Shown: piece by piece, positions 45,685-56,254 of the stretch
Layout of the letters: every line of letters starts with the position of its first letter
Numbering within the stretch: the stretch's first letter is position 1
Assembly: GCA_900618795.1 (NCBI GenBank)
Contig: UYJD01000018.1
Location: 342,633 to 406,632, forward strand
Direction: 5' to 3'
Source: Cyanodermella asteris
Taxonomy: Eukaryota; Ascomycota; Lecanoromycetes; Ostropales; Stictidaceae
Length of the DNA: 64,000 bases
Notes under the pieces: generated by a model
Databases searched by the model: none
What the model saw: only the letters and a program-made list of their open reading frames with translations
What the model was told of the DNA's origin: nothing
Program-made: the position numbers and the translations under genes

Positions 45685-47253
45685 TCACGACCTGCGTCTC
45701 GGCGTCAAGCTGACCTTACACCCATTATAGCTCGCCACCGTCAACGCCAACATCTCCGTCCACGGCTCATCGTCCCTCGCCTCGATCCTCTCAAAGTTCT
45801 GAATCAACCTGATCGTCGTATAACTCGCCTCCGTCAACGCAAACTGCTGCCCAATACATATCCTCGGGCCCCCATTGAACGGCAAATACTCCCAACCGGG
45901 CCGCAGCCCATCCGGTCCCAACCAGCGCTCAGGCACAAACTCATCCGCATCGGCTCCGTAAAAGTCCTTGCGCCGGTGCATGGTGTAGATGGACCACCCG
46001 ACGGTGCAACCTTTGGGTACGAATACGGGTGATTTCCCGTCTGGTCCGCCGCCGACGGGCAGCACGGTGTCGGCGAGGGCTTGCCGTCCGTTTCCGGGGA
46101 CGACGGGGTGGTAACGCAGGGACTCGTTGAGGAAGGCTTTGAGGTATTTCATATCCTTGATCTGCTCGAAGCTGGGAGCGTCGGTGTCGAGGGCATCGAC
46201 CTCAGCCTTGAGTTTCGCCCAAATGTCCGGACGCCGAGCGAGGACGAACCAGGCGTTTGAAAGCAGGGATGCAGTCGTGTCGCGCCCAGCGAGCAGGATA
46301 TTCAGCAATTCGGCGCGGATCTGCAGCTTGTCTGTTGTCTGCTTACACAATTCGTCGAGGAAGATGTAGCGGCCTCCAGTCTCTTCGGTGACGGCGGCAG
46401 CCTGGGCAGGGTCTTTTTCCGTTTCCGCACGGCGGGCTAGGCCCTTCTCGACGTATCCGTCGACGAAGTCCTGGACGAATTTGGTGTCTTTGGCTAGTTG
46501 CGACAAGTGGCCTAGTATGGGAAGCTTGCTTGCGAAGCGAGCTTGAGTACCGATGATTTCTTGGCCTCTCATGAAACATTCTGCGAATTTCGAATGGCTG
46601 ACTGTCGTTAGTCCTGGTTTCAACGTGCCGCAAGATTCACCGAAAAGGAATTCAGTCGCAGAGTCCATTGTCAGTCGGAAAAAGAGGGCCTGAAGGTCGA
46701 CTGTCGAGCCGTCGCGAGGGATAGCGTCCAGAAGATCATGGACATGCGACTCGAAGGTTGCCCGGTCTCCAACCTGCTTCCGATCAAAATTTGGTCGCAA
46801 CAGTGCCCGACTATGCTGCCACGCAGCGCCATCCGTCGAGAATATCCCCGGGCCGAAGAAAGCACTAAACGCCTCGATACGAGCATCACCCAGACTCCAA
46901 TTCTTGAAGTCAGTCACCAACATGGATTTGAGATTCTCCGGCTCGATGGTCATGATCATGTTCCGACCTAGGATTTTGACCTTGAAGGTGTTGCCTCGCT
47001 CGGCGAAACGGACTGGACCGACTTGGAGGACGGTGTGCTCTTTGAAACGACGACGCATTCTGAGAAAGTGTCGGAGGCCGATCAGAGCGTATGGGTTCTC
47101 TTTCTGTGGTTCCTGACATCCTCGTTCGGCGATTATTTTTCTTCGCGATGCGCCGGTGGTAAGTTCCCAATAGACGGCATAGATAAGGTATGATGCTGCA
47201 AGCAGTAAAAGACCCGCGTACAGGTTAGACGCGAGGAACCGTTCGAGCGCCAT
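45685..47253 (-). CDS. CYP52-like cytochrome P450 (alkane/fatty-acid omega-hydroxylase type)
   Basis: Microsomal monooxygenase, probably terminal hydroxylation of n-alkanes or fatty acids. Intronless, 522 residues from the ATG at 47253. An N-terminal anchor lies at residues ~13-30 (LYAGLLLLAASYLIYAVYW). The I-helix is LLAGRDTTASLLSNAWF, the K-helix ExxR is ESLR within LNESLRYHPVVP, the PERF-like motif is FVPERW, and the heme loop is FNGGPRICIGQQ with the thiolate Cys at about residue 466. The FNGGPRxCxGQQ form and the WSLGDARIEAF segment are CYP52-like. All key residues are present, so it is probably active. Nothing ties it to the RiPP locus 8 kb away. Confidence 0.93.
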   Translation of the reverse strand: MALERFLASNLYAGLLLLAASYLIYAVYWELTTGASRRKIIAERGCQEPQKENPYALIGLRHFLRMRRRFKEHTVLQVGPVRFAERGNTFKVKILGRNMIMTIEPENLKSMLVTDFKNWSLGDARIEAFSAFFGPGIFSTDGAAWQHSRALLRPNFDRKQVGDRATFESHVHDLLDAIPRDGSTVDLQALFFRLTMDSATEFLFGESCGTLKPGLTTVSHSKFAECFMRGQEIIGTQARFASKLPILGHLSQLAKDTKFVQDFVDGYVEKGLARRAETEKDPAQAAAVTEETGGRYIFLDELCKQTTDKLQIRAELLNILLAGRDTTASLLSNAWFVLARRPDIWAKLKAEVDALDTDAPSFEQIKDMKYLKAFLNESLRYHPVVPGNGRQALADTVLPVGGGPDGKSPVFVPKGCTVGWSIYTMHRRKDFYGADADEFVPERWLGPDGLRPGWEYLPFNGGPRICIGQQFALTEASYTTIRLIQNFERIEARDDEPWTEMLALTVASYNGCKVSLTPRRRS

Positions 47254-48817
47254 TTTGGCCACGACAATCACGATCAGCAGTTTCGAATGTCAGATTAGGA
47301 TACAAAACTGAGCGGATGCATGGGAAGGGTGATTGTTTCTAGATGGAAAAGCTCAAAACGTAATGTGAAGCGAGCGGGCCAGCCTTGTAGTGAATGCACG
47401 TACGCCGTACAAGGACGTCGGCACAAGTGGAGACTCGAAACTGGGGTCGATGGCCGGTGGTGGTGACGGAAGCTCGCTTGAGAAGTGGAAGTGCGAGCTG
47501 TGCGAGGTGTGAAGCGTGAGACCCACAAAGAAAAAGCCAATAGAGAGAGGCTCCAAGGCTCATACTTAAGGCCTCGACTTTATGATCGGAACATGGCCTT
47601 GTTGACTGACATCAGCTGTATGGTCTTGGAGCCAAGTATGCGCCGGGGCCGAGCCATCGCCTCATGCCGAATTGCCACTCTGGTGACGAGTCGTGACACA
47701 CTCAGAACAGGACCGCAAGGCCGGCAGTGTGGGTGACCATAATCAATGATCCTCCGTCCGTAGTGGTGCTACGCGACTCAACGGCCGAAAGCTTTTAGTG
47801 CGAGTTCAGGTAAGGACACCTATGTTGGGGTGGCTTCCGGTCATCGTACATACCGACTGATCGGTTGCGCATCCGTGGTTCGTGTTTGGGGCTTGCTGCG
47901 ATGCAAGGTGTCGACTGGCTGTTTCGCATTCGACTCCACGCCTCGGACTCGTGCCTCGTGGCATGACTTTCGATCTGTATGCTGCGGGGGCAAGCATGTG
48001 CGCCGGCTTACAATCCCATAGGATCCATGCGTCTGACATGGTTGTCTGTATTCACCATGTTCGCTGTCGTGAGACGTCTCACAACCGGACTTCTCTATTG
48101 TTGCTGACTCGCACGATCAAGCCCATTCTTTACCTGGTATGTTGCCGGCGATCTCCAGAGTCCGTGCTCGGTTCGGACAAGGCAAGCAGGACTCTGGACA
48201 TACGAGTGTTATTTGGCCATGTAAGCAAACTGCCAGCGACGGATTTGATCGCGTCGCTTCTGCCTGGTGCACTAGCTTTGCCTCAATTGTTGTCGTGTAG
48301 TAGATTCAACAAAGCAGCCCGACAAAATCCGGGTTGGAAACGTGATTATTGAGCTTTTCTAAACAGTGAGTTTCAAACATAAACCAACATCAAGGAACGA
48401 ATACTGCTCATATCAAGATCTTCATGCGTAGCCTTAATGTCATTTTATCGAGCGATCTGCAAGCGCTTATGAAAATTGGATTGAACTCTGACATGAATGC
48501 CCTCGCAAATTGGGTGCATCTCAAGTACAACCGCGCAGGGCGACTCTAGGTCTTACACCCTGACATTAACCCAAAAATTGTTTTTGTTATGTATCAGCTC
48601 TCTTGAAATTGACTGCGCGATCGTTTTCGACCTCAATTAACGCAATTCTCTGCCACGGACAATTGGCTCATGCAACATCTAAGCACAAAAATAGAAGACC
48701 TCAATTGCAGCAATACGATTGTCATTTTGAGGATTGTTTCCCGGCCCTGTGAGTATGACCCTGCGCCCAACTCCGTTTTAATGCTCTCAAGTCCGTTACT
48801 ATATTGATCACCACGCT
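47254..48817. other. Intergenic, nothing recognised
   Basis: 1.56 kb holding the P450 promoter and the NSA2 3' flank. A plus-strand frame at 47882-48352 is domain-free and not called. Confidence 0.45.
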
Positions 48818-49658
48818 TCAAACCAGCAGGAGAGCATTGATGCATCCATCATTTTCGGGGTTATTGGTAACTTGCTGTTCGACATGTCAGTAACGTGCCT
48901 TTGGAAACAACTCGACCGCGGATACTCACTGCAAACCGACCCCAGACGACCTTTCCGCCTGTCGTGACCATTCCGAGTTCGCTGACATTGACCTCAAGCA
49001 CCGTACCCTTCGTCAAAACTCCCAGCTGGGTATACAGCGGATTCTGCGGGTTCTTCTTGACACTGATGATGGGCAGTTGCACCGTAACACCCAACTCCGG
49101 ATGCGTGACGTTCGCCTTCTTGTACCTCAAACCCATCGGGCGGATGAAGCGCTCATATTTGACCGGACGTCTCGTGAAATCCCCACCCACAAACGTCGGC
49201 TTCGTAATCATGCGCTTCCATCCCTTCTTCGCCGTCTTCTTGCCCGTCTTGACAACACTGAACACCTCCTCCTCAGAAATACCTCGCACCTTCGGCAGCG
49301 GCACCGAAAACTTGGCCGCCTTCTCGCTTCGCTTGTTCTTGATCGCCGTCGAGAGAGCTTTGGCCTGGTTTCCCTGCGATCGGTCGAGCAGATACTGCGG
49401 CAGCGGGTTCTTGGGATCTTGTGCCGGGCCGGCGGAGGAGACATCCTTTTGTTCGTGAGCTTTGATCTGCTTTTTCATCTGAATCTTTTCGGCGTGGCGC
49501 TTCTTTTGGTAGAGCTTGGCTCGTAGACCAGTGAGTTTCTGGGCATCTTTGCTGATTCTGTGACCTTCGCGGGCGAGGCGCTTGCGGGTTCGCTCTTCGT
49601 GGTCGAGACGCTTGCCGTGCGTCTTCGTCCATCTCTCGATATACTCGTTCTGAGGCAT
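48818..49658 (-). CDS. NSA2: Ribosome biogenesis protein Nsa2
   Basis: Nucleolar/nuclear pre-60S assembly factor required for 27S rRNA processing. Exons 48930-49658 and 48818-48874 with a 55-nt phase-0 intron. The product is 261 residues, matching the family. It begins [27 protein letters not shown] and contains [19 protein letters not shown]. The eS8-like C-terminal domain includes [21 protein letters not shown] and [20 protein letters not shown]. The second exon supplies the last 18 residues ([18 protein letters not shown]); without this splice the protein would end in an unrelated tail. The start is the family Met at 49658, not the longer open frame upstream. Confidence 0.97.
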
Positions 49659-49895
49659 GTTGGCGGTGTACTGAACGTGTTGGGCGGGTGGGCGATTCGA
49701 CAGTCGCTGCGGGACAAGAAAGTCGCCGCTCTGAATTCTTGCAATGGAGGACGAAATCTTGGCGCGAAAAGGCTGGTGCGCGGACTGAAGCTCCGTGCCG
49801 CCAAGCTGCATTCGGACATGAAGTTCGACTTGAGTGAGCTTCTCGAATTTCTAGCCTCGTGCTGGACAACACGCATCTCCAACGCCACGTTCAAC
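49659..49895. promoter_or_regulatory. Compact bidirectional promoter NSA2/MRPL21
   Basis: Only 237 bp separate the divergent ATGs of a cytosolic ribosome assembly factor and a mitochondrial ribosomal protein. Both long frames extend into it, but neither family starts there. Shared control of the two ribosome-related genes is a plausible inference; no specific binding site was identified. Confidence 0.5.
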
Positions 49896-50573
49896 ATGTT
49901 TAGCAGAAGCGTCAGGCGGGTGGCGATCGAGTCGCCATGGCGCGTACCACCGACCTTCCTTCTTCCTCTGCGCGCCCGCCTGCATACCACGCCCCAATTC
50001 GTTGAACGCGATCCTCCTCCCCCGACTCGAGCTAGAACAACGGATACCATCAGACCAGCTGCCGATTCCACAGAGGTTCTGCCAAACCAACAGATACCTC
50101 CATCTCAGAGCAGTGCCGACGCAGCCAACACCGCTCAGTCGACTCTAAGCACAACCGACGCTCCCCTCTCCCACTCCGTAACCCAACTCCTCCCTTCCCT
50201 CGCCTCCCAACCACCTCATTACGCCACAATCCACATCCACGCACGCGCATACATGGTCACCGAAGGCGACACCGTCACGCTCCCCTTCCACATGCCCAAG
50301 GTCAACCCGGGCGACGTACTGCGATTGAATAGAGCATCCTTGATCGGAAGCCGCGATTTCACCCTTCAGGGGCAGCCGTACGTTGACGACAGGCTGTTTG
50401 AGTGCCGGGCGGTGGTCATGGGTGTGGAGACGGAGCCGATGCGGTTTAAGGAGAAGACGAAGAGGAGGAATAGGCGGGTTAAGACGGTCAAGAGTAAGCA
50501 TTACTTTACGAGGATTGCGGTTCAGCAGTTGCGAGTGAAGCAGTTGGATGAAGTGGCATCAGTGGGAGCATGA
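49896..50573 (+). CDS. MRPL49: Mitochondrial large-subunit ribosomal protein bL21m
   Basis: Component of the mitochondrial 54S ribosomal subunit. Intronless, 225 residues from the ATG at 49896. The N-terminus MFSRSVRRVAIESPWR is basic and Ser-rich, as expected for a mitochondrial presequence. A variable Pro/Ser/Thr-rich stretch follows to about residue 105. The L21 domain then shows YATIHIHARAYMVTEGDTVTLPF, GDVLRLNRASLIGSRDFTLQG and the basic KTKRRNRRVKTVKSKHYFTRI C-terminal block. An in-frame upstream ATG exists (49560) but gives a non-family extension. Confidence 0.93.
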   Translation: MFSRSVRRVAIESPWRVPPTFLLPLRARLHTTPQFVERDPPPPTRARTTDTIRPAADSTEVLPNQQIPPSQSSADAANTAQSTLSTTDAPLSHSVTQLLPSLASQPPHYATIHIHARAYMVTEGDTVTLPFHMPKVNPGDVLRLNRASLIGSRDFTLQGQPYVDDRLFECRAVVMGVETEPMRFKEKTKRRNRRVKTVKSKHYFTRIAVQQLRVKQLDEVASVGA

Positions 50574-51056
50574 GGACTTTGCGGGAGGAACATGTGTATC
50601 ATAGAGGCAATGGCCACTTCTGGGCTTGAGGCCGCTGGAATGGACTTTGACTGTCCATCACATGCGCCGCGAAACTATAGACATGTAGTGGAGCGTGTTC
50701 ATGGCTTATTGATTGGCTGTTGATTCAATTGTATAATATCCATTCAATTTTTCTGCCCAATTGGTGGACCCTCGAATATTTGGTGCAATCCTTCTTCGTG
50801 TGCCTTACGGTCTCTGGTGGAGGTCAGTCCATCAAAAGTAATTTCTGCCTAGGACACACTTGTTGAGCGTTGTTGCATTGTTTGCCAAGATTGAGACAGC
50901 ATCAGAGAAGCCTAACACAAGCTTGAGCTTGGATTCGTAGGTTTTCATGACCTTGAAGGAACCGCGGGGACAATTCCCACTGTACAAACCGCAAGCTTTC
51001 CGAGCACCTACCGGCATACTCATTGACACAAAAGCACAGGAGCCCTTCTCCCACCC
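50574..51056. other. 3' flanks of convergent genes
   Basis: 483 bp between the MRPL49 and translin stops. Nothing recognised. Confidence 0.5.
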
Positions 51057-51920
51057 TCACGAGACCTCCATCTTCTCTTTTCCCTCCTCCCCACCCGCCT
51101 TCGGAATCAAATTCCTCAACGACAAATCATAAACCACGTCCTCCACCTTCTTCACAGCATACTTGATCCCATCACTCCTCCGTCTCAAACTATCATTCTT
51201 CAAATTCAGAAGCTGAAACCCCGCATGAACCTCCTTCACAAATCTGCTAATCTGTAACGGGCGCTCATAGTCCCCCAACGTGACGCTGTTGACCGCCAGG
51301 CGCGACAGCTCGTCGATCACGGAGATGAGTGCTTGCAGGTACTCTTCGATCGTGATGTGCAATTCGTCGCGGTCTTTGATGTTTGCGGGCACGGAGAGGA
51401 GCTGCGCGGATTCGTCGAGGGTGAGGAGGGTGGAGGTCCGGAGCCATTGGGTGGTCAGGAGAATGGTGACGAGGTCTTGGATCTGCCGGGACCAGGTCGG
51501 GGCGTATTTGTAGTAGGGATAGGCGTTTGCGATGGTTGCGAGGTTGCTGACGGTGGTTTTTTGTTGGCTGAGGTTGGCGGTGACTTCATCCAGGGTGGGA
51601 GTGACTGGATTCTTTTAATCAGTCCTATGAGACATCGTTGTAACGGGGTGGTGGGCTCGACGTACGTTGAGACGAGGGTGTCGAATGAGCTCTCGCGAGC
51701 AGCGCTTGAGATGATCGAACTGAAAGATCTGTGTTAGCTTTATTTCTGTCTGCTTCTGTCTTGAGCATTTGGTGAGGATGATCTGGCTGGCTTGCTTTTT
51801 CATACTTTGCTTCTCGAGTCCTTGGATCACGTCTTTCAACTTTTCGCGGACTTCGGACTCCTCGTCGATTTTGGCCTGCAAGCTTTCGAAGATGCGTGAA
51901 TCGACCATCTCTTGTGCCAT
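51057..51920 (-). CDS. Translin
   Basis: Single-strand nucleic-acid-binding protein that with Trax forms the C3PO ribonuclease; fungal translin takes part in tRNA and small-RNA processing. Three exons: 51806-51920, 51666-51728 and 51057-51604, with introns of 77 and 61 nt, both phase 1. The product is 241 residues. The N-terminus reads MVDSRIFESLQAKIDEESEVREKLKDVIQGLEKQ. Exon 2 gives ALLARAHSTPSSQ, the conserved AHSTP motif that fixes this splice frame. Later blocks are the ITIEEYLQALISVIDELSRLAVN helix, VTLGDYERPLQIS and KNDSLRRRSDGIKYAVKKVEDVVYDLSLR. These are diagnostic. Confidence 0.93.
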
Positions 51921-52637
51921 CTTAAAAGATTGACGAGGTGGAGGTAGTGTGGTGTGGAGGGGCAGTGTTGGTTGTGAGCTGGCAGTTGAAAGCCGGCGTC
52001 AGTGATTCATCAGTCCGTGCTCAGATCCGGCAGACACAACTCAGGTAGGGCTGCGCGGGTGCACTGATTCAACGGCCAAACGATGCTCTCATTTCGATTT
52101 GGTAATTCATGCAACTTAGGTAAATTACCTACTGATCTACTAACACAATCTTGATGCAACGATGATTATTTCGTTCATCAATTCTACAACATGCGCCACG
52201 CATCCAATGCTCAATGTTGAGCGTCCAAGTGTGGGATGTCGATGCACCAAAAACTATTCTTGTCGAAGCCAATTGCTACGAGCGCCAGGTGGATCCATGC
52301 TTTTCAATTTACGGAACGGAGCTTGGCTCACTTCTCCCTCGACCCATCAATTTCAGTCTGCCCGAAGAAAGTAACACGCATCTAGACCTTGCGCTCGCCA
52401 TCATTCATGCCGTACCTCTCAGGACTGGCCCATCTCATTGAGTATGTCATCGTTCTCAGTAGGACCATTACAAGGCTCTGACTGCTCTCCGCTGCTGTCG
52501 TTTTGCCTCTCATTTCCTTTGCATTTAGGACAAGTAAGTGCCTGTACATATGTTCTGTTTCTGAGTACACGTGGGTGCTTCCGTCGTTGCTGCTCGTTGC
52601 TTCGTTATTTCCTGCTATGTAGGCGCTTTCGTCAACT
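51921..52637. other. Intergenic, nothing recognised
   Basis: Translin promoter region. Short frames only. A minus-strand frame overlapping 52382-52735 is out of frame with the adjacent zinc-knuckle ORF. Confidence 0.45.
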
Positions 52638-53144
52638 TTAATACAGCCATGGAGGGCATTGTCGCGTCTTTCGTCGGCACGGGGTCTTGCGATCTGAGTT
52701 GGTCCTCGGTTTGCCCGATTGTCTTGATCTTCCATTCGCCTTGCCTTCCGATATTCCCTTCGCTCTTCTTTTTTTCTTTCTGATCAGATGGTAGCACTTG
52801 TCCCTGGCGTGGCCCGGCCGATGACAGTGTGTGCAATAAGGTCTAGCCTTGGGCGCTTTCGGCTGCCGGAGCCGGATTGGCCTGACATGATGCTGGCGAT
52901 GGAGATCTTCGCGTTGTGGCATTGTCACTAAAAGTCTTTGGTTAAGCTTTGCGATGAGCTCTTGTGGTTGATGGATGAGTTTCACACGAATGTGGCACTT
53001 CGCTGGTGACAAGAGACATTCCTTTACACCATCAACAACAGGAGAGAGGTGATTGAAGATGTCAATTTCAGTCGGTGGTTTTCTCCTCTCCAATTGTGGT
53101 TGGCTTGCATAAACAGCTTGCTGGAAACGGGTTGATGATTGCAC
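52638..53144 (-). CDS. Zinc-knuckle ORF lacking an ATG, possible fragment
   Basis: An open frame of about 168 codons whose first in-frame ATG is internal (MPQREDLHRQ, 88 residues before the end). It contains RPYCTHCHRPGHARDKCYHL, a CX2CX4HX4C zinc knuckle as in retroviral Gag and Cnbp-type proteins, followed by a Lys/Arg-rich tail. The upstream part (FNHLSPVVDGVKECLLSP) looks protein-like and the frame continues open further upstream without a Met. It could be the 3' exon of a gene, or a decayed gag-like fragment. No reverse transcriptase or repeat ends were seen nearby. Confidence 0.4.
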   Translation of the reverse strand: MQSSTRFQQAVYASQPQLERRKPPTEIDIFNHLSPVVDGVKECLLSPAKCHIRVKLIHQPQELIAKLNQRLLVTMPQREDLHRQHHVRPIRLRQPKAPKARPYCTHCHRPGHARDKCYHLIRKKKRRAKGISEGKANGRSRQSGKPRTNSDRKTPCRRKTRQCPPWLY

Positions 53145-53404
53145 TGGACGTTGACGATAATGTAGCAGCGAGCGCTCACGATGAGATCTGGAGTGAAGAC
53201 ACGAATTGCCCCTTTTGCTCTGTTGTGAAAGCCTAGAGCACCAGACTTTGTATAATTGGCGTCAGCTGCAACGTGACTGGCGTTTCAATCTTTCATGGTT
53301 GAATAACAATTCATTCGAGTACCCTGGGTATCTAGTTGTTTGAACGCCTTCGAAATGCAAGTCATCCGCATCATGTATAGCCGTATACTTCCGTTGCGGT
53401 CGAT

Positions 53405-54556
53405 TCAGTCTCCCTTCAAACTGGCATACTGCACCTCCTCTTGCCCAGGTGGCGGCGCCGCGACGAGCAGATTGGCCTGTGATGGGTTGCCGCCTTGTTC
53501 TGTTCCGGTCGCGGAAGCACCACCTTCGACTGATTTCATGGCCTTATGCATCTCCCGGCCTTGTCTTGCGAGCTTCATCCGTTCGTCATTATCCATGCTG
53601 TCCAGCTGTCGCGGCTTGCCCCAGCCAACTCGCAATGGACATCCCTTTACGACGGCGCGGCCCTGGCACGCAGCAGCAGCTTTCTCCGCACTCTGCCTGT
53701 CAGCATAGTTGATGAAAGCACAGTGCGCTCTGTGACTGCAGACCAGACTGCGCAAAGCACCAAATGGGGCGAAGAACTTTCTGATTTCGTGTTCGGGCAG
53801 ATCGTCTTCGACGCCGGTGATGAAGAGTGAGGTGATGTTCGGATCTGACGGAGGTGCAATGTCAGCTGCTGTGGGAGCGGCAGCCGGGTTTGCTCGCCCT
53901 GCACGTCCGCTAGGTCTTCCTGGCCCAGAGCCTGCTGGTTTGTCGTACGGGCCCGGTCGCGCTGCAACTCGAGTATCTGAAGTTCGAACCGGTCCAGGCC
54001 CTGCTATGATACGTTTCGGGCCCTCTTCGCTGTCGCCAGTCTTTTCCTTCTCTTCGTCTGCCTCTGCTTCGAGCCTTCGCTGCTTTTTGTAGTATGGTTC
54101 AGAGTTTGCAAGCCTCCTCAGCAATTCGCGTGCCTTCTCGTCGGTTTTACCATACGCCTCTTCTATGGCGCCTCTGCCCTGTTCGATTTCCTTCTCGTGC
54201 TCCTGTGCATAGTATTCTCTGTTGATATCACTTCTTGGCCCTGGGGCGACCATCTTCAAGGCAGCATCTCTGACGGCAAGGGGCAAACCAAATGACAAAT
54301 CAAGCATGCAGCATTGGCAGCAGTTTTTGAGACGCGCGCAGGTCAGACAGATGCTTGTAGCCTTCTGCCGCGATGTGCGGTCTGCTTTCCACTTGAACAA
54401 TGTGAACGGGCGTGTACATAACTTGCACTCTGAGCCGTAGTCCTCTTTTAGCATCTGCACGTAGGGATTATCGGGCAGGCAGTTTTCGCAGACGGAGGGG
54501 AAGTCGGTAGTTTCCCAGCCGGATCTGTTGAGATCCTGCTTGATCTGAGGTGGCAT
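53405..54556 (-). CDS. SLT11: Pre-mRNA-splicing factor Slt11/Ecm2 (RBM22-like)
   Basis: NTC-related spliceosome component that stabilises U2/U6 and the catalytic core. Intronless, 383 residues, ATG at 54556. The N-terminal ~100 residues carry the Cys-rich zinc domain (CENCLPDNPYVQM, CKLCTRPFTLFKW, CLTCARLKNCCQCCMLDL). A helical EYYAQEHEKEIEQG region and a Gly/Pro/Arg linker follow. An RRM lies at ~245-320: SLFITGVEDDL as RNP2 and the degenerate AHCAFINYADRQSAEKAA as RNP1, then LRVGWGKPRQLD. Domain order and length match the fungal family. A copy of its start/promoter region recurs at 58942-59006. Confidence 0.96.
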   Translation of the reverse strand: MPPQIKQDLNRSGWETTDFPSVCENCLPDNPYVQMLKEDYGSECKLCTRPFTLFKWKADRTSRQKATSICLTCARLKNCCQCCMLDLSFGLPLAVRDAALKMVAPGPRSDINREYYAQEHEKEIEQGRGAIEEAYGKTDEKARELLRRLANSEPYYKKQRRLEAEADEEKEKTGDSEEGPKRIIAGPGPVRTSDTRVAARPGPYDKPAGSGPGRPSGRAGRANPAAAPTAADIAPPSDPNITSLFITGVEDDLPEHEIRKFFAPFGALRSLVCSHRAHCAFINYADRQSAEKAAAACQGRAVVKGCPLRVGWGKPRQLDSMDNDERMKLARQGREMHKAMKSVEGGASATGTEQGGNPSQANLLVAAPPPGQEEVQYASLKGD

Positions 54557-54613
54557 GATCGCGGTCAGCGAGTGTTATGATACCGCGGTAGGACAGGCCT
54601 CGTGGTGGAGTCG
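54549..54613 (+). repeat. Direct repeat copy A (slt11 start/promoter)
   Basis: Begins aggtggcatgatcgcggtca (including the slt11 start codon, CAT at 54554-54556) and continues to ggtggagtcg. It aligns with 58942-59006 in the same orientation at about 80% over 60 bp by hand count (11 mismatches, one gap), starting with 16 identical bases catgatcgcggtcagc. Confidence 0.75.
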
Positions 54614-54851
54614 GATGTTGAAGGACGCACTTTGCTGCTGGACATGACGAACGCCGCGAGCATCACATTTCGTCGGAGTTTGAACACAAGCTTGCGCTAT
54701 CACGTGACCTTCGATTCCAAAGCCTCATGCCACGGTGGATGCCCGCCTCCATTATACGGTCATAACGAATCAGTGGACGGAGAGACCACGTAAGGAGAGA
54801 TTCAAATCCTCAGTCTTCCAAATGGCTCAGTGCCAATACCGATGCTCATTC

Positions 54852-55885
54852 TTATCTTGGAGGGTGGTCTAAAACAACGTCTACTGGAAGCGGCTGCAAG
54901 CTCGCTTCAGAGAGCCCACGGATCTGTCGAGAACGTCCCCAAGCAGCAATGTCGTCAAAATTTCGACACTTGTGCACATTGCTGAAATCCGGATATGGGC
55001 TGGTTCGATTCTCGACCCACCGGTAAGTGATAATACCGGTATCTGCATGGCAGATCAAATTCTGTCGAAGCATTTCAACGCAATGGTCTGCATCTCAGTC
55101 AGATCGATATACAACAAGGCCAAGCCACATGGACAAAACGCAGAGGATACGACGTACCGAAATGCGCCCGCAATGTGGGCTCAGAATCCGCAAATTCTGG
55201 CGACTTGTCGTGGTAATGCTCTCTGTTCCAGGCGGATGATTTCCGAATGAAGTTCTTTATTCCTGGTCAGGAGGCGAAGAGGACACAGGACACTGAAAAC
55301 TTACCAAGCAGTGGATCTGGTGAAAGACCTCCAGGTTTGCCAGATAGCCCCCGCCGTAATCCTCGGACAGACGAGCAGCATCTTTGTCTAGGTCGGCGTC
55401 GATCAATTCTTCCTCGGATATCGACATCATGCCGACTATATTTCTCAGTCAGAATCGATCCGAAAATAAAACGGAGGGACTTACCGTGCTCGAGATGCTC
55501 CCAAGCCTCGTCTAAGCTTGGAGTTATTTCTCCGCGGTAGGGAGAGGGATGGTGCAATGATCCATTGAAACGAGCGTCATGATATGAGATATCCACGAAC
55601 GCATCAGCGGGTGCTGAAATAAATGTTATTCCGTGGAACAAAAACGGTTTCAGTAGGACAGAACAACTCACATTTCGTGCTGTGAGACTGCCAGCACTTC
55701 TGAGTGGTATGTGTATCACCAAAGCCGCGACCCAGCAGGAATCCTAACACAGCTGCACCGATCACCACCACAGCCATTGACCCCATCCTACAGAAGCTAC
55801 TCGAATATGAGGCATGATCGCGGTATCGGCTGGGGACTTCTTCATTGCGAGGGACCTTCTCATAGAAATATGCACTGTATTTCAT
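54852..55885 (-). CDS. UstYa-like (DUF3328) oxidative cyclase-type protein 1
   Basis: UstYa-family proteins modify ribosomal peptides (ustiloxin/dikaritin type) in the secretory pathway, forming side-chain ether links or other oxidations. Five exons: 55672-55885, 55485-55613, 55305-55435, 55158-55254 and 54852-55087. Introns are 58, 49, 50 and 70 nt, and all junctions keep frame. The product is 268 residues. One membrane segment lies at residues ~37-51 (MAVVVIGAAVLGFLL), preceded by a cytosolic N-terminus. Both family HxxHC motifs are present: HQIHC in LEVFHQIHCL and HFDHC before VEMLRQNLICHADT. The C-terminal HKCRNFDDIAAWGRSRQ block also fits. Intron 3 uses an AAAG acceptor, the only one keeping the HCL-N-xx-R pattern. 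Divergent to the second UstYa-like gene. Confidence 0.9.
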
Positions 55886-56254
55886 GGTCTTTACTCACAA
55901 CGAACAGTAGATGAAAGAGGAATGGTAAACCTCGAGAACATGAGCGAAGATGCAGTGGGATCCCTTGAGCTGCGCTCCGCCTCGTTGAATTAGTGCGTGT
56001 GCGTATGAAATGTTATATAAACACCTTCGCCGCCTATAGCGCATGAAGGCTGACAGACCGTTGGGGGCTTTCACATCACGAGATGACCTAGAATAATGTT
56101 AAGCGAGACGGTATCCACTGGCGAGGACCCTCGTTAGTCGTATCTCACGCCGCCCCTGGGGTTTGTCGCCATCGGAACTAAATTGAGCACTTCGCGGACC
56201 ATTTGTATACTTTCACGGTTGGCCAGTTCTTTTTTCCTATCAGTCACCGCGGAC
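55886..56254. promoter_or_regulatory. Divergent promoter of the two UstYa-like genes
   Basis: 369 bp between the two ATGs. It contains a symmetric TATATAA at 56014-56020, an 11-mer cgcctatagcg at 56031-56041 and gttgggggctttcac at 56060-56074. The 11-mer (as its exact reverse complement) and a close match to the G-rich motif recur upstream of the precursor gene at 57488-57518. Function is inferred only from recurrence and position. Confidence 0.55.

Noticed and set aside
45685-47253. CYP52-like P450 as part of the RiPP cluster
   Set aside because: It lies 7.6 kb away beyond five or more housekeeping genes and belongs to a fatty-acid hydroxylase type.
47254-47271. N-terminal extension of the P450
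   Set aside because: The extra codons begin with GTG; the first ATG gives a normal membrane anchor.
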